NCBI GenBank assembly: GCA_963703175.1
Contig: OY969794.1
Location: 310,001 to 374,000 of the forward strand
DNA length: 64,000 nucleotides
Origin: VRUE01 sp963703175
Lineage (GTDB): Bacteria > Actinomycetota > Thermoleophilia > Solirubrobacterales > 70-9
Direction: 5' to 3'
How positions within the stretch are numbered: position 1 is the first letter of the stretch; each line of letters starts with the position of its first letter. The notes under the pieces are model-generated. The model searched no databases and was not told where the DNA came from. It saw only the letters and a program-made list of their open reading frames with translations. The position numbers and the translations under genes were made by a program. Below, piece after piece: positions 40,935 through 48,695 of the stretch.

Positions 40935-41689
40935 ACCGCGGGAGGGATGAGCTGCGGGTAGTCGGCGTACCTGGCATGCCCGAGGTATCGGAGGGGATGA
41001 ATGTCGGCGAGCTGATCGCCGAGCGCATCGACATTGCCGAGGGTGACGTTGTCGTCGTCTCGCAGAAGATCGTCTCCAAGGCGGAGGGCCGGGTGCGAAG
41101 GCTCTCAACGGCGACTCCGGGGGACGAGGCGAAGCGTCTCGCCGCAGAGCTCAAAAAGGAGCCGGCGCTGGTCGAGCTGATCCTCGCCGAGAGCCGTGAG
41201 GTGCTGCGGGCCGAGCGCGGCGTCCTGATTACCGAAACCCACCATGGATTCGTCTGCGCCAACGCCGGTATCGACACCTCCAACCTGCCGGAGGCAGAAA
41301 CCGTCTCCCTCCTGCCGGAGGATCCGGATGGTTCCGCGCGGCGCATACGTGCCCAGATCCAGGAAGTCGCCGGTTTCGCTGCCGCAGTCATCGTCTCCGA
41401 CAGCTTCGGCCGCGCCTGGCGACTCGGACAGGCGGAGGTAGCAATCGGCTGCGCCGGCATCACGCCCCTGGACGACTGGCGCGGCCGCGCCGACGCCAGC
41501 GGGCGCGAGCTCGAGGCAACGCTAATCGCAATTGCCGACGAGGCCGCAGCCGCAGCCGACCTGGTGCGCAACAAGGTGAGCCGCGTTCCGGCAGCAATCG
41601 TCCGCGGCCTAGCAAGCTACGTCACCAGTGAGAACGGACCGGGCGCCGCAGCCCTCCAACGTCCTTCAAGCGAAGACCTATTCCGCTAG
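40931..41689 (+). CDS. cofE: Coenzyme F420-0:L-glutamate ligase CofE, without the FbiB FMN domain
   Basis: A 252-residue CofE: VGVPGMPEVSEGMNVGELIA, VVVSQKIVSKAEGRVRRLS and the VSDSFGRAWRLGQAEVAIGC core are present. It adds glutamate residues to F420-0 using GTP. Mycobacterial FbiB carries a second, nitroreductase-like FMN domain that reduces dehydro-F420-0; this protein stops at the ligase domain. It ends the F420 operon, followed by a 19-bp-stem palindrome. Confidence 0.92.
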   Translation: MNRGRDELRVVGVPGMPEVSEGMNVGELIAERIDIAEGDVVVVSQKIVSKAEGRVRRLSTATPGDEAKRLAAELKKEPALVELILAESREVLRAERGVLITETHHGFVCANAGIDTSNLPEAETVSLLPEDPDGSARRIRAQIQEVAGFAAAVIVSDSFGRAWRLGQAEVAIGCAGITPLDDWRGRADASGRELEATLIAIADEAAAAADLVRNKVSRVPAAIVRGLASYVTSENGPGAAALQRPSSEDLFR

Positions 41690-41738
41690 ACGTGCCGTCG
41701 GAAAGAGACCCATAGTGGCCTCTTTCCGACGGCACGTC
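41689..41738. terminator. 19-bp perfect palindrome between convergent cofE and alcohol dehydrogenase
   Basis: Arms at 41689-41707 and 41720-41738 are perfect reverse complements (GACGTGCCGTCGGAAAGAG type) with a 12-base loop. It starts on the last base of the cofE stop and ends 2 bases before the neighbouring stop. The likely role is a bidirectional terminator. Confidence 0.75.
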
Positions 41739-41739
41739 G

Positions 41740-42726
41740 TCATGAGACCCGTAGGACGGCGGCGCCTCGGAGACTGCCGCTGCGGATCGAGTCGAGGGCC
41801 TCGTTTGCCGCCTCCAACGGGTGGACCTCGACCTCGGTCCGGACCGGCACCTGCGGCGCCAGCTCAAGGAACTCGTCGCCGTCGCCCCGCGTCAGGTTGG
41901 CGACCGAACCCAGCGTGCGCTCGCCCCATAGCTGCTCGTATGGGAAGGAGGGGATGTCGCTCATGTGGATGCCAGCACTGACGATTCGTGCTCCCTTGGC
42001 GCTGACCCGCAGCGCCTCAATCATCAGCGACCCCACCGGAGCGAAGACAATCGCGCCGTCGAGTTCCTCTGGCGGGGCTTCACCTGAAGCGCCAGCCCAC
42101 TCGGCACCGAGGCTCCGCGCGAACTCCTGGCCCTCCCCATCCCCTTCACGGGTGAAGACGAAGACGCGCCGTCCCTGGTGGACCGCGACTTGGCAAAGGA
42201 TGTGGGCGGAGGCACCGAAGCCGTAGAAGCCAAGCCGTTCCGCATCGCCGACCAGACGCAGCGCCCGGTAGCCGATCAGACCGGCACAGAGCAACGGTGC
42301 CGCACCCTCATCCGACAGGCTTGGATGAATCGGGAAACAGAAACGCTCATCGGCAACTGCAAGCTCGGCGTAGCCGCCGTCGATGTCATAGCCGGTGAAG
42401 CGCCCGCGATCGCAGAGGTTCTCTCGACCGCTGACGCAGTAGCGGCAGATTCCGCAGGTCCAGCCTAGCCACGGCACTCCGACTCGGTCCCCGGGCGAGA
42501 AGCGCTCTGCCTCCTCCCCCGCGCCGACCACTGTGCCGACAATCTGATGGCCGAGGACCAGCGGCAACTTCGGCTCACTCAGCTCGCCGTCGACGATATG
42601 CAGATCGGTGCGGCAAACCCCGCAGGCCGCCACCGAGAGCAACACCTGCCCCGGGCCGGGCTCCGGATCGGGCAGCTCGACAAGCCTCAGAGGCTCACGC
42701 TGCCGCTCCAGGACCATCGCCCGCAT
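41740..42726 (-). CDS. Zinc-dependent alcohol dehydrogenase
   Basis: A 328-residue MDR enzyme. Catalytic zinc ligands are Cys in ACGVCRTDLH and His in LGHQIVG (Gln replaces the usual Glu). The structural zinc lobe CGICRYC...GRENLC gives four Cys. The cofactor segment FYGFGASAH replaces the usual GxGxxG, a pattern seen in AdhA-like alcohol dehydrogenases. It oxidises alcohols or reduces aldehydes. ATG 42726 is chosen because upstream sequence belongs to the secreted protein's end in another frame. Confidence 0.88.
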   Translation of the reverse strand: MRAMVLERQREPLRLVELPDPEPGPGQVLLSVAACGVCRTDLHIVDGELSEPKLPLVLGHQIVGTVVGAGEEAERFSPGDRVGVPWLGWTCGICRYCVSGRENLCDRGRFTGYDIDGGYAELAVADERFCFPIHPSLSDEGAAPLLCAGLIGYRALRLVGDAERLGFYGFGASAHILCQVAVHQGRRVFVFTREGDGEGQEFARSLGAEWAGASGEAPPEELDGAIVFAPVGSLMIEALRVSAKGARIVSAGIHMSDIPSFPYEQLWGERTLGSVANLTRGDGDEFLELAPQVPVRTEVEVHPLEAANEALDSIRSGSLRGAAVLRVS

Positions 42727-42730
42727 CGAT

Positions 42731-43708
42731 TCAGGGTATGACGGACTCCAACGTTTCGCCGAGTTGAGTCGGCCCGAAGAAGATGTCGGGGGAGCCCGAG
42801 ACGGGTTCGCCTTCGCGGAAAAGGCCGGCTTCGAGTTGGGCAGAACCACTGTCGGAGTCGATCAAGCCGACCCAAGCGCGAGCGTCGATCGGCTGGCCGT
42901 CGAGGAGCAGTAGATAGAAGCCATCGGCTTCGCTCGACGCCTTGAAGCAGAGCACCACTTGGTGCCACACGCCCTCCGCGACCGGGGCAAGGAAGCGTTC
43001 GCCACCCATCGCGTCGCCGCTGGCCCAGACGCCCCGTTGAGCACCACTGCCGTCGTCCCAAAGCTGCAGACCAAGACTCGGGCTTTCGCTCACCTCGCCT
43101 TTGAACTGCAGGATCAAGTTTTCTTCGCCAGGCAGCCGGTAAACGCTCGGCTGGATGTAGAAGGAGAACGAGAATGCGTACTCATCCCCGGGGAGAATTT
43201 CGATTCCTTCGGCGCTGCCGCCCCCGATCGGCCCACCCCCAGCCGTAATTGGGCCGGAAGGACTGCCGCCAAGGCCAGATGGGTCTCGGGTGGGCGCGGT
43301 GGTTGGGACGGGCAAAGGCGCTGGAGTCGCGACCGGCACGGCCACGGGTGCTGGAGAAGGTTGCGGCAAGGGCGCAGGTTCGGATGGAGGCGGAGTGGGC
43401 GATGCTCCCTGCGGGCCACGCGCCGGGACCGCCACGACACGAGCCACAGCGATGCCGGGCTGCGAACCGGGGGCACCGTTCCCCTCCTTGACTGGCGCCC
43501 GATCGGCCGCGAGAGTCGAACCTCCGCCCCCGACCGCCTGGCGCGCCGGCGCAAGGGCAGGCCCTCCGCTCGTTGCTACCGCGACCGAGTCACCCACGGC
43601 TACCCCAAGGTCGGGCGCAACGCTCAACTGCGGAGCAACAGTCGTCGCCGCCCACGGCTGGCCGCCGATCATCAGCGCCACTCCGAGCGCAACAAGCAGG
43701 GCGATCAA
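42731..43708 (-). CDS. Exported protein with Pro-rich linker and lyase-like/LamG-like beta sandwich
   Basis: A 325-residue protein: an N-terminal hydrophobic signal anchor (IALLVALGVALMIGG), a low-complexity Ala/Pro/Gly/Thr linker (about 25-165, PTPPPSEPAPLPQPSPAPV) and a C-terminal domain (about 166-325) with FSFYIQPSVYRLPGEENLIL, GVWHQVVLCFKASS and FYLLLLDGQPIDA. These strands resemble the heparin-lyase-like/concanavalin sandwich used by secreted polysaccharide lyases. Carbohydrate binding or cleavage is inferred. The TTG start is uncertain. It ends just before the alcohol dehydrogenase start. Confidence 0.7.
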   Translation of the reverse strand: MIALLVALGVALMIGGQPWAATTVAPQLSVAPDLGVAVGDSVAVATSGGPALAPARQAVGGGGSTLAADRAPVKEGNGAPGSQPGIAVARVVAVPARGPQGASPTPPPSEPAPLPQPSPAPVAVPVATPAPLPVPTTAPTRDPSGLGGSPSGPITAGGGPIGGGSAEGIEILPGDEYAFSFSFYIQPSVYRLPGEENLILQFKGEVSESPSLGLQLWDDGSGAQRGVWASGDAMGGERFLAPVAEGVWHQVVLCFKASSEADGFYLLLLDGQPIDARAWVGLIDSDSGSAQLEAGLFREGEPVSGSPDIFFGPTQLGETLESVIP

Positions 43709-43805
43709 AGAGACGATCGCCAGCCCTGGGAACCCATTCCCCGCCGCTACAGAACGCGAAGCGATCCAAGCACGATAGCGCTAGATCAAACGTCCAGCTA
43801 GGTAC

Positions 43806-46088
43806 TCAATAGGTCTCGACGACCTCGTAAAGCGTCGTCCGCTGTGCGGGGACGCGCCCGGCCGCTCGAGCGGCCTCAATCAGCTGCTCGGGCTCCAGCC
43901 GGACGCCGTGCTGTGAGCCCGCCATGCGGGAGATGTTCTCCTCCATCAAGGTGCCGCCGAGGTCGTTGACGCCCCAGCGCAACGCCTCCGTTGCGGCGTC
44001 GAGGCCCATCTTCACCCAGCTCGCCTGCAGGTTGGGGATCGTCCGTCCCAGCGCCAGGCGGAAGGCGGCGGTGTGCTTGAGGTTCTCGCTCGCCGAGATC
44101 TCCTCGATGCCGTGGGTGCGGCCGAGCATCGTGTTGAAGGGGATGAAGCTAAGCGGGACAAACTCGGTGATACCGCCGGTGCGCTCCTGCAGAGCTCGCA
44201 CGACCTGCATGTGCCGGGCGAGCTCACGCGGCTCCTCGATGTGGCCGAACATCACGGTCGAGGTCGAGCGCAGCCCGGCCCGATGCGAGGCTTCAATGAT
44301 CTCGACCCAACGATCGGCTGGCAACTTGTTGGGCGAGATCCGCTGGCGGACGCCGTCGTCAAGCACCTCCGCCGCGGTGCCAGGGGTCGAGCCGAGACCG
44401 CACTCGAGCAGGTACTCGAAGACCGCCTCGGGCGCCTTGCCCGAACGCTCGCACATGTAGTGAACCTCCATCGGCGAGTAAGCGTGCAAGTGCAGCTGCG
44501 GCGCCACGTCCTTGGCCAAGCGCAACCACTTGCCGTACTCCTCCAGGGTCAGGTCGGGATGGATGCCGCCCTGCATGCAGATCTCAGTGGCGCCGAAGTC
44601 CACAGCTTCTTGAATCCGCGCCGCAAAATCCTCCTCCGAAACCTCATACGCATCAGGAGAGCGCTTCCCCTGTCCGAAGCCACAGAACGCACAGCCAACG
44701 ACGCAGATGTTGGTGAAGTTGATGTTGCGGTTGACCACAAAGGTCGCGGTGTCGCCGGCAAGCTCCTCCCGCAGCTCATCAGCAGCGACCCGCATCTCCT
44801 CGATCACCTCTGGACGGGTCTCGGCAAACAACGCAGTCAGCTCGTCTTCGGTCAGCTCGACCCCGTCGCGACCTTTCTCGATCGCCCGAGGTGCAAGCTT
44901 CGAATCAATCGTCTCATCGCTTCTCCGCCCCGAGCCGCGCCGGGGAATGAAGCTCCAGTACTTCAGCTTGATCACGTCGAGCACCCCCTGCTCCATCCAC
45001 TCGGAGTCCATGTATTGCGGGTAGACACACAACCGCTCGGTAAGCGCATAGCCCTTCGGCGCTAATCCCTTTCGAACCTCATGGGGGCTGGGGAATGCGT
45101 GCTCGGGCGAGATGTGGTCCCCGTTAGCTGAAAGCCCACCGAGATCGGTCGCGCCAGCCTCAACCAACTCCGCCCAAGCATCCGAGAGGTTCGGTGGCAC
45201 CTGAACCCCGACATCGGGCATCAGCCGTTTGCACTCCCGGATCAAGCGCTTGATGTCCTCGACGGTGATCGGGGTTGCCCACTGAGGGGAGGAGGGTGGG
45301 GGTGTCCCTCCGCTCGCTGGGTTTTTCGCCAGTGGCGCTGCACTGCTGTCCGCCGGCCCCGATGGGGCGAAAAACAGGACGCCGCTACGCGGAGGGACAC
45401 CCCCACCCTCCTCCCAGCGCTCAAGCGCCGCCTGATCGGCGATGTCGGCGACCTCCTGCCCGTAGTAGCGAGGGTGCGGGACGAAGTTCTGGAGGATGAC
45501 CTCCTGAAGGTGGCCGTACTCTCGGTGGAGCTCGGCCAGCGCTTCAAGCGATTCGACCTGCTCCTGATTGGTCTCGCCAATGCCGACGAGGATCCCGGTG
45601 GTGAAGGGGATCTTGAGCTCGCCGGCGGCTTCGATCGTCGCCAGACGCTTGGCCGGATGCTTCGTGGGAGAGCCGGCGTGGACCGTGTCCATCAAGCGCT
45701 CGGAGATCGACTCCAGCATCAAGCCCTGAGAAGCAGTCACCTCACGCAGCCTGGCCAGATCCTCCTGGTCGAGCACTCCGATGTTCGTGTGGGGCAGGAT
45801 GCCGCGCTCCAGAGCGCGCTCGCAGGCCCAGACGACGTAGGAGGTGAAGTCCTCGTGGCCCCATTCCGCCAGCTTGGCGGCCACCTCCGGATTAACCTCA
45901 GGTCGCTCGCCAGTTAGGACGAGAAGCTCCTTGGCGTTGCGACGTTCGGCCTCGTCCAAGCGAGCTTCGACCTCATCGGGGGAATAGATGTGCGCCCGAT
46001 GCGTCGCGAAGGCGCAGTACTTGCAGTAGCACTGGCAAGTGCGGGAGAGGGAGAGCGTGTAGTTCCGCGAGAAGGTGATTCGGCGCAC
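43806..46088 (-). CDS. fbiC: FO synthase CofGH (FbiC) with an in-frame inserted palindromic segment
   Basis: A 760-residue fusion of two radical SAM enzymes that make FO (F420's deazaflavin) from tyrosine and a flavin precursor. CofG has CQCYCKYC (Cys-18, 22, 25) and CofH has CVVGCAFC (Cys-462, 466, 469). Between VADIADQAALERWEE and PQWATPITVEDIKRL, residues about 225-267 are a low-complexity Gly/Pro/Ser run encoded by the palindrome 45287-45415, not part of the CofG fold. The insertion is exactly 43 codons and leaves the frame intact. The start is GTG 46088 (TTG 46097 also possible); the longer frame overlaps a terminator hairpin. Confidence 0.9.
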   Translation of the reverse strand: MRRITFSRNYTLSLSRTCQCYCKYCAFATHRAHIYSPDEVEARLDEAERRNAKELLVLTGERPEVNPEVAAKLAEWGHEDFTSYVVWACERALERGILPHTNIGVLDQEDLARLREVTASQGLMLESISERLMDTVHAGSPTKHPAKRLATIEAAGELKIPFTTGILVGIGETNQEQVESLEALAELHREYGHLQEVILQNFVPHPRYYGQEVADIADQAALERWEEGGGVPPRSGVLFFAPSGPADSSAAPLAKNPASGGTPPPSSPQWATPITVEDIKRLIRECKRLMPDVGVQVPPNLSDAWAELVEAGATDLGGLSANGDHISPEHAFPSPHEVRKGLAPKGYALTERLCVYPQYMDSEWMEQGVLDVIKLKYWSFIPRRGSGRRSDETIDSKLAPRAIEKGRDGVELTEDELTALFAETRPEVIEEMRVAADELREELAGDTATFVVNRNINFTNICVVGCAFCGFGQGKRSPDAYEVSEEDFAARIQEAVDFGATEICMQGGIHPDLTLEEYGKWLRLAKDVAPQLHLHAYSPMEVHYMCERSGKAPEAVFEYLLECGLGSTPGTAAEVLDDGVRQRISPNKLPADRWVEIIEASHRAGLRSTSTVMFGHIEEPRELARHMQVVRALQERTGGITEFVPLSFIPFNTMLGRTHGIEEISASENLKHTAAFRLALGRTIPNLQASWVKMGLDAATEALRWGVNDLGGTLMEENISRMAGSQHGVRLEPEQLIEAARAAGRVPAQRTTLYEVVETY
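45287..45415. repeat. 129-bp palindromic element inserted in-frame in cofG
   Basis: Perfect 27-bp terminal inverted repeats (45287-45313 and 45389-45415; GGGAGGAGG... to ...CCCTCCGC) flank 75 bp that contain a second inverted repeat (GTTTTTCGCC at 45321-45330, GGCGAAAAAC at 45366-45375). Its 129 bp equal 43 codons, so the reading frame survives. Size, nested palindromes and in-frame location recall the palindromic elements of Rickettsia (RPE). No other copy was noticed in this window. Confidence 0.85.
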
Positions 46089-46114
46089 GATGCCCAAGCT
46101 ACTGCAAGCATGCC

Positions 46115-46140
46115 GCCGCCGGGCCAAACGGCCCGGCGGC
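46115..46140 (-). terminator. 11-bp hairpin downstream of the aquaporin gene
   Basis: Perfect arms at 46115-46125 and 46130-46140 (GCCGCCGGGCC type) with loop AAAC. It lies between the aquaporin stop and cofGH start on the same strand, and overlaps a would-be upstream extension of cofGH. Probably a terminator, although no T-tract follows. Confidence 0.6.
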
Positions 46141-46164
46141 TATGCAACTAGAGGAACTCTGCGC

Positions 46165-46929
46165 TCAGGCGGTGCTGCCGGCGCCAGGCTTCGGCGCGCC
46201 AGGCGCCTTAACCCGCTCGGGCGGTTCAGTCGGTGCCGTCCCGCCGGGCTCGAGCACGAGCTTGTAGACGACCGCTGCCAACAGCGAGCCGACGATCGGG
46301 CCGACCAGATAGGGCCAAACGCCGCCCCACTCGTTGCCGACCAGGGCGGGGCCGAACCAGCGGGCCGGGTTGAAGGAACCGCCGGTGAGCGGACCACCGA
46401 CCATGACGATGAAACCGAGCGTGGTACCGATTGCCAGCGGTGCCCAGTCCTTAACGCTCTTTTTGGAATAGACGGCGGCGAGGATGACGAGGACCAAGCA
46501 GAAGGTCCCGACCGCCTCGACGATCGAGCCCTGGAAGTTGCTGCCGAGTATTGGACTGACCGTGGCGGCACCGTAGTGCGTGGCCCTTCCCTCGTCGAGC
46601 AGCAGGCCCTTGGCCAGCAGCGCGCCGAGCACGCCGCCGGAAAGCTGGGCGAGCATGTAGATCACCGCGTCGACGGGAGCGATCCTTTTGATCGCCGCCG
46701 CAGCGAGGGTGACAGCAGGATTGAAGTGACCGCCGCTGGCGACACCGAACATCACAATCAGTCCGAACAGTAAGAAGGCATGGACGAGACCCACGACCGC
46801 GAAGTCCGAGCCGAACTGAGACTGATTTCCGGTCGCCACAAACAGCACGACCACGCTGCAGATGAAGAACACCAGCAGGAAAGTGCCGATCAGCTCGGCG
46901 AGATATGCCGAAAGTCCTCGTTGCTGCAC
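46165..46929 (-). CDS. Aquaporin/MIP-family channel
   Basis: A 254-residue protein with six transmembrane segments and two NPA motifs, HFNPAVT (near 68) and SFNPARW (near 186), plus GTFLLVFFICSVVVLF in the first helix. It conducts water or small solutes across the cytoplasmic membrane. A C-terminal Pro-rich tail (APTEPPERVKAPGAPKPG) is unusual. GTG start with an AGAGGAGG site 8 bases upstream. It is shorter and more typical than the aquaporin at 29434. Confidence 0.88.
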   Translation of the reverse strand: MQQRGLSAYLAELIGTFLLVFFICSVVVLFVATGNQSQFGSDFAVVGLVHAFLLFGLIVMFGVASGGHFNPAVTLAAAAIKRIAPVDAVIYMLAQLSGGVLGALLAKGLLLDEGRATHYGAATVSPILGSNFQGSIVEAVGTFCLVLVILAAVYSKKSVKDWAPLAIGTTLGFIVMVGGPLTGGSFNPARWFGPALVGNEWGGVWPYLVGPIVGSLLAAVVYKLVLEPGGTAPTEPPERVKAPGAPKPGAGSTA

Positions 46930-47019
46930 TGGTTAGCCTCCTCTAGTTTTCCCGTTCCCTAACTCGATTTCGGGGCGGGAGTGTATCCGGAACCGGGATT
47001 GAATAGGTTTCCCTGTCGA

Positions 47020-47979
47020 ATGAGACGGACTGTCGCGCTGCTGGCGGCCGTCCTGCTGCTTACCGCTGTGTGCGGTTGCGGCGGGGGCGGCGCAGAACCG
47101 GGCGCGCCGCAAGGCGTGGCGCTCGTGCTCGATTTCGTGCCCAACGCGGTCCACTCGGGCATCTACGCAGCGCAGCGCCAGGGCTACTACCGCGATCAGG
47201 GAATCGACCTGACGATTCGCCAGCCAGGCGAATCTACCGACGCTCCAAAGCTGCTCGCGGCGGGCCGTACCGACTTTGCAATTTTCGACATCCACGACCT
47301 CGGGATCGCCCGCGAGCACGGTTTTGACGTCGTCGGGACGATGCCGATCGTGCAACGCCCGCTGGCCGCGGTGATCGCTCGCGGCTCCGGTCCAGTGCGC
47401 CGACCGCGAGATCTCGATGGCCACACCGTGGGTGTCACCGGCCTCCCCTCCGACGAAGCGGTGGTCGACTCAGAGGTAAGCGCGGACGGCGGCAATCCCG
47501 CCAAGGTCGACCGGGTAACGATCGGCTTCAACGCGGTCTCATCGCTCGCGGCCGGCAAGGTCGATGCGGCGACGGGGTTCTGGAATGCCGAGGGGGTGGC
47601 GTTGCAGCGCCAGGGAATCCCGGTGCGGATTTTCAAGGTGAACCGCTACGGCGCCCCGCCCTACCCCGAGCTGATCTTGACGGCGTCACAGCAGACGATC
47701 GAACGCGAACCGGAACTGGTCGACTCGATGGTTGCGGCGACCACCCACGGCTACAAATTTGTGTCCGCCCATCCGGAGAAAGGGCTCGACGACCTACTTT
47801 CCTCGGTGCCCAGCCTCGACCGAGCCGACCAGGCCGCGCAGCTGCGCGCCTTACAGCCCGACCTTCGCCCCGCTCCGTTCGATCGGGCGGTGTTGAAGGA
47901 ATGGGCAGCGTGGGACCTCGAGCACGGCCTGCTCGAGCGGCCGCTCGCCGTGGATGCTGCGTTTCGACTGAATCCGTAG
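47020..47979 (+). CDS. NMT1/THI5-like ABC transporter substrate-binding lipoprotein
   Basis: A 319-residue binding protein. A lipoprotein signal peptide (MRRTVALLAAVLLLTAV, lipobox VCGC) is followed by LVLDFVPNAVHSGIYAAQRQ, PGESTDAPKLLAAGRTDFAI and DATTGFW-type segments of the NMT1/THI5 class. Members bind pyrimidine precursors, sulfonates or similar molecules for an ABC importer. No permease or ATPase gene is nearby and no THI-box riboswitch is visible upstream, so the ligand is unassigned. ATG 47020 is chosen because it opens the signal peptide. Confidence 0.82.
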   Translation: MRRTVALLAAVLLLTAVCGCGGGGAEPGAPQGVALVLDFVPNAVHSGIYAAQRQGYYRDQGIDLTIRQPGESTDAPKLLAAGRTDFAIFDIHDLGIAREHGFDVVGTMPIVQRPLAAVIARGSGPVRRPRDLDGHTVGVTGLPSDEAVVDSEVSADGGNPAKVDRVTIGFNAVSSLAAGKVDAATGFWNAEGVALQRQGIPVRIFKVNRYGAPPYPELILTASQQTIEREPELVDSMVAATTHGYKFVSAHPEKGLDDLLSSVPSLDRADQAAQLRALQPDLRPAPFDRAVLKEWAAWDLEHGLLERPLAVDAAFRLNP

Positions 47980-48003
47980 CCCGTCCCAGATACGCTCTCC
48001 GTC

Positions 48004-48366
48004 GTGAGCTTGGCCGCCGACTTCAAGCAGGTGCTCGACTCGATGCCGCCCGACTGGACGGATCTGGAGCTTGACCTGCGGATCGATGACGAGAGCCAGT
48101 ACATCGATACCGCAGTAGCGGTCAGCCAAGTCAACGCGCAGCCCTACTCGGAAGCCGACTGGCACTGGCGTTTTCTGGTGGCCCACAGCTTTGGCCACGC
48201 AGCTGCCGCGGAGAGCGTCATGGGCGTGCTGGAGAAGCTCGATGCCGACGGCGTCAGCGGAGAGATGCAGGTGCGCGAGGTTCGCGAGGGACGGTCCGAG
48301 GTCGTGCAGATGTGGGGCCGGCCGGAGAGCGTGCGCGAAGAGTTCCGTCAGCGCCGCTCCATCTAG
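48004..48366 (+). CDS. Small soluble protein of unknown function
   Basis: A 120-residue acidic protein starting GTG (MSLAADFKQVL), with DWTDLELDLRIDDESQYIDTA in its first half and a helical second half containing HWRFLVAHSFGHAAA. The family is not recognised. It ends TAGTG-coupled to the next small gene, which supports both being real and functionally linked. It follows the NMT1-like gene by 24 bases. Confidence 0.65.
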   Translation: MSLAADFKQVLDSMPPDWTDLELDLRIDDESQYIDTAVAVSQVNAQPYSEADWHWRFLVAHSFGHAAAAESVMGVLEKLDADGVSGEMQVREVREGRSEVVQMWGRPESVREEFRQRRSI

Positions 48367-48686
48367 TGGCTCGAATCGTCGCCGTTTCGTCAGACCTGCT
48401 CCTTGGCAGCAAAGTGGAAGCGATGCTGAGCGCTGCAGGCCACGCCGTAACGCTTTCGCCGGCTCTCCTGAATGCCCCCCTTGACGGCGCCGACTTGATC
48501 GTCGCCGACCTAGACGGAGAGAATCCCGAAGCGCTGGTCGGTCTCGGCATCCCGGTCCTCGGCTACTACTCACACGTCAATGTCGAAACCAAAGAAGCCG
48601 CCGACGCCGCCGGCATCAACCTGGCGGTGCCCCGCTCGCGCATGGCCCGCGAACTCCCGCAGCTAGTGGAACAGCTGCTCGCCTAG
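48366..48686 (+). CDS. Small alpha/beta protein, receiver-like but unassigned
   Basis: A 106-residue protein with an alternating strand/helix pattern: VARIVAVSSDLLLGSKVEAM, DGADLIVADLDGEN, VPVLGYYSHV-like strand and a C-terminal ARELPQLVEQLL helix. It resembles a CheY-type fold with an acidic DLDG where the phospho-Asp might be, but the set of receiver residues is incomplete. GTG start overlaps the previous TAG. No function assigned. Confidence 0.6.
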   Translation: MARIVAVSSDLLLGSKVEAMLSAAGHAVTLSPALLNAPLDGADLIVADLDGENPEALVGLGIPVLGYYSHVNVETKEAADAAGINLAVPRSRMARELPQLVEQLLA

Positions 48687-48695
48687 TAGTCCCTT

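Noticed and set aside
45287..45415. CRISPR repeat or simple terminator interpretation of the cofG palindrome
   Set aside because: There is a single copy with nested inverted repeats inside an intact reading frame. There are no spacers, and termination inside an essential-looking enzyme gene would be harmful.
46930..47019. TPP riboswitch upstream of the NMT1/THI5-like gene
   Set aside because: No CTGAGA THI-box core or P1 stem is present; the region is only about 90 bases.
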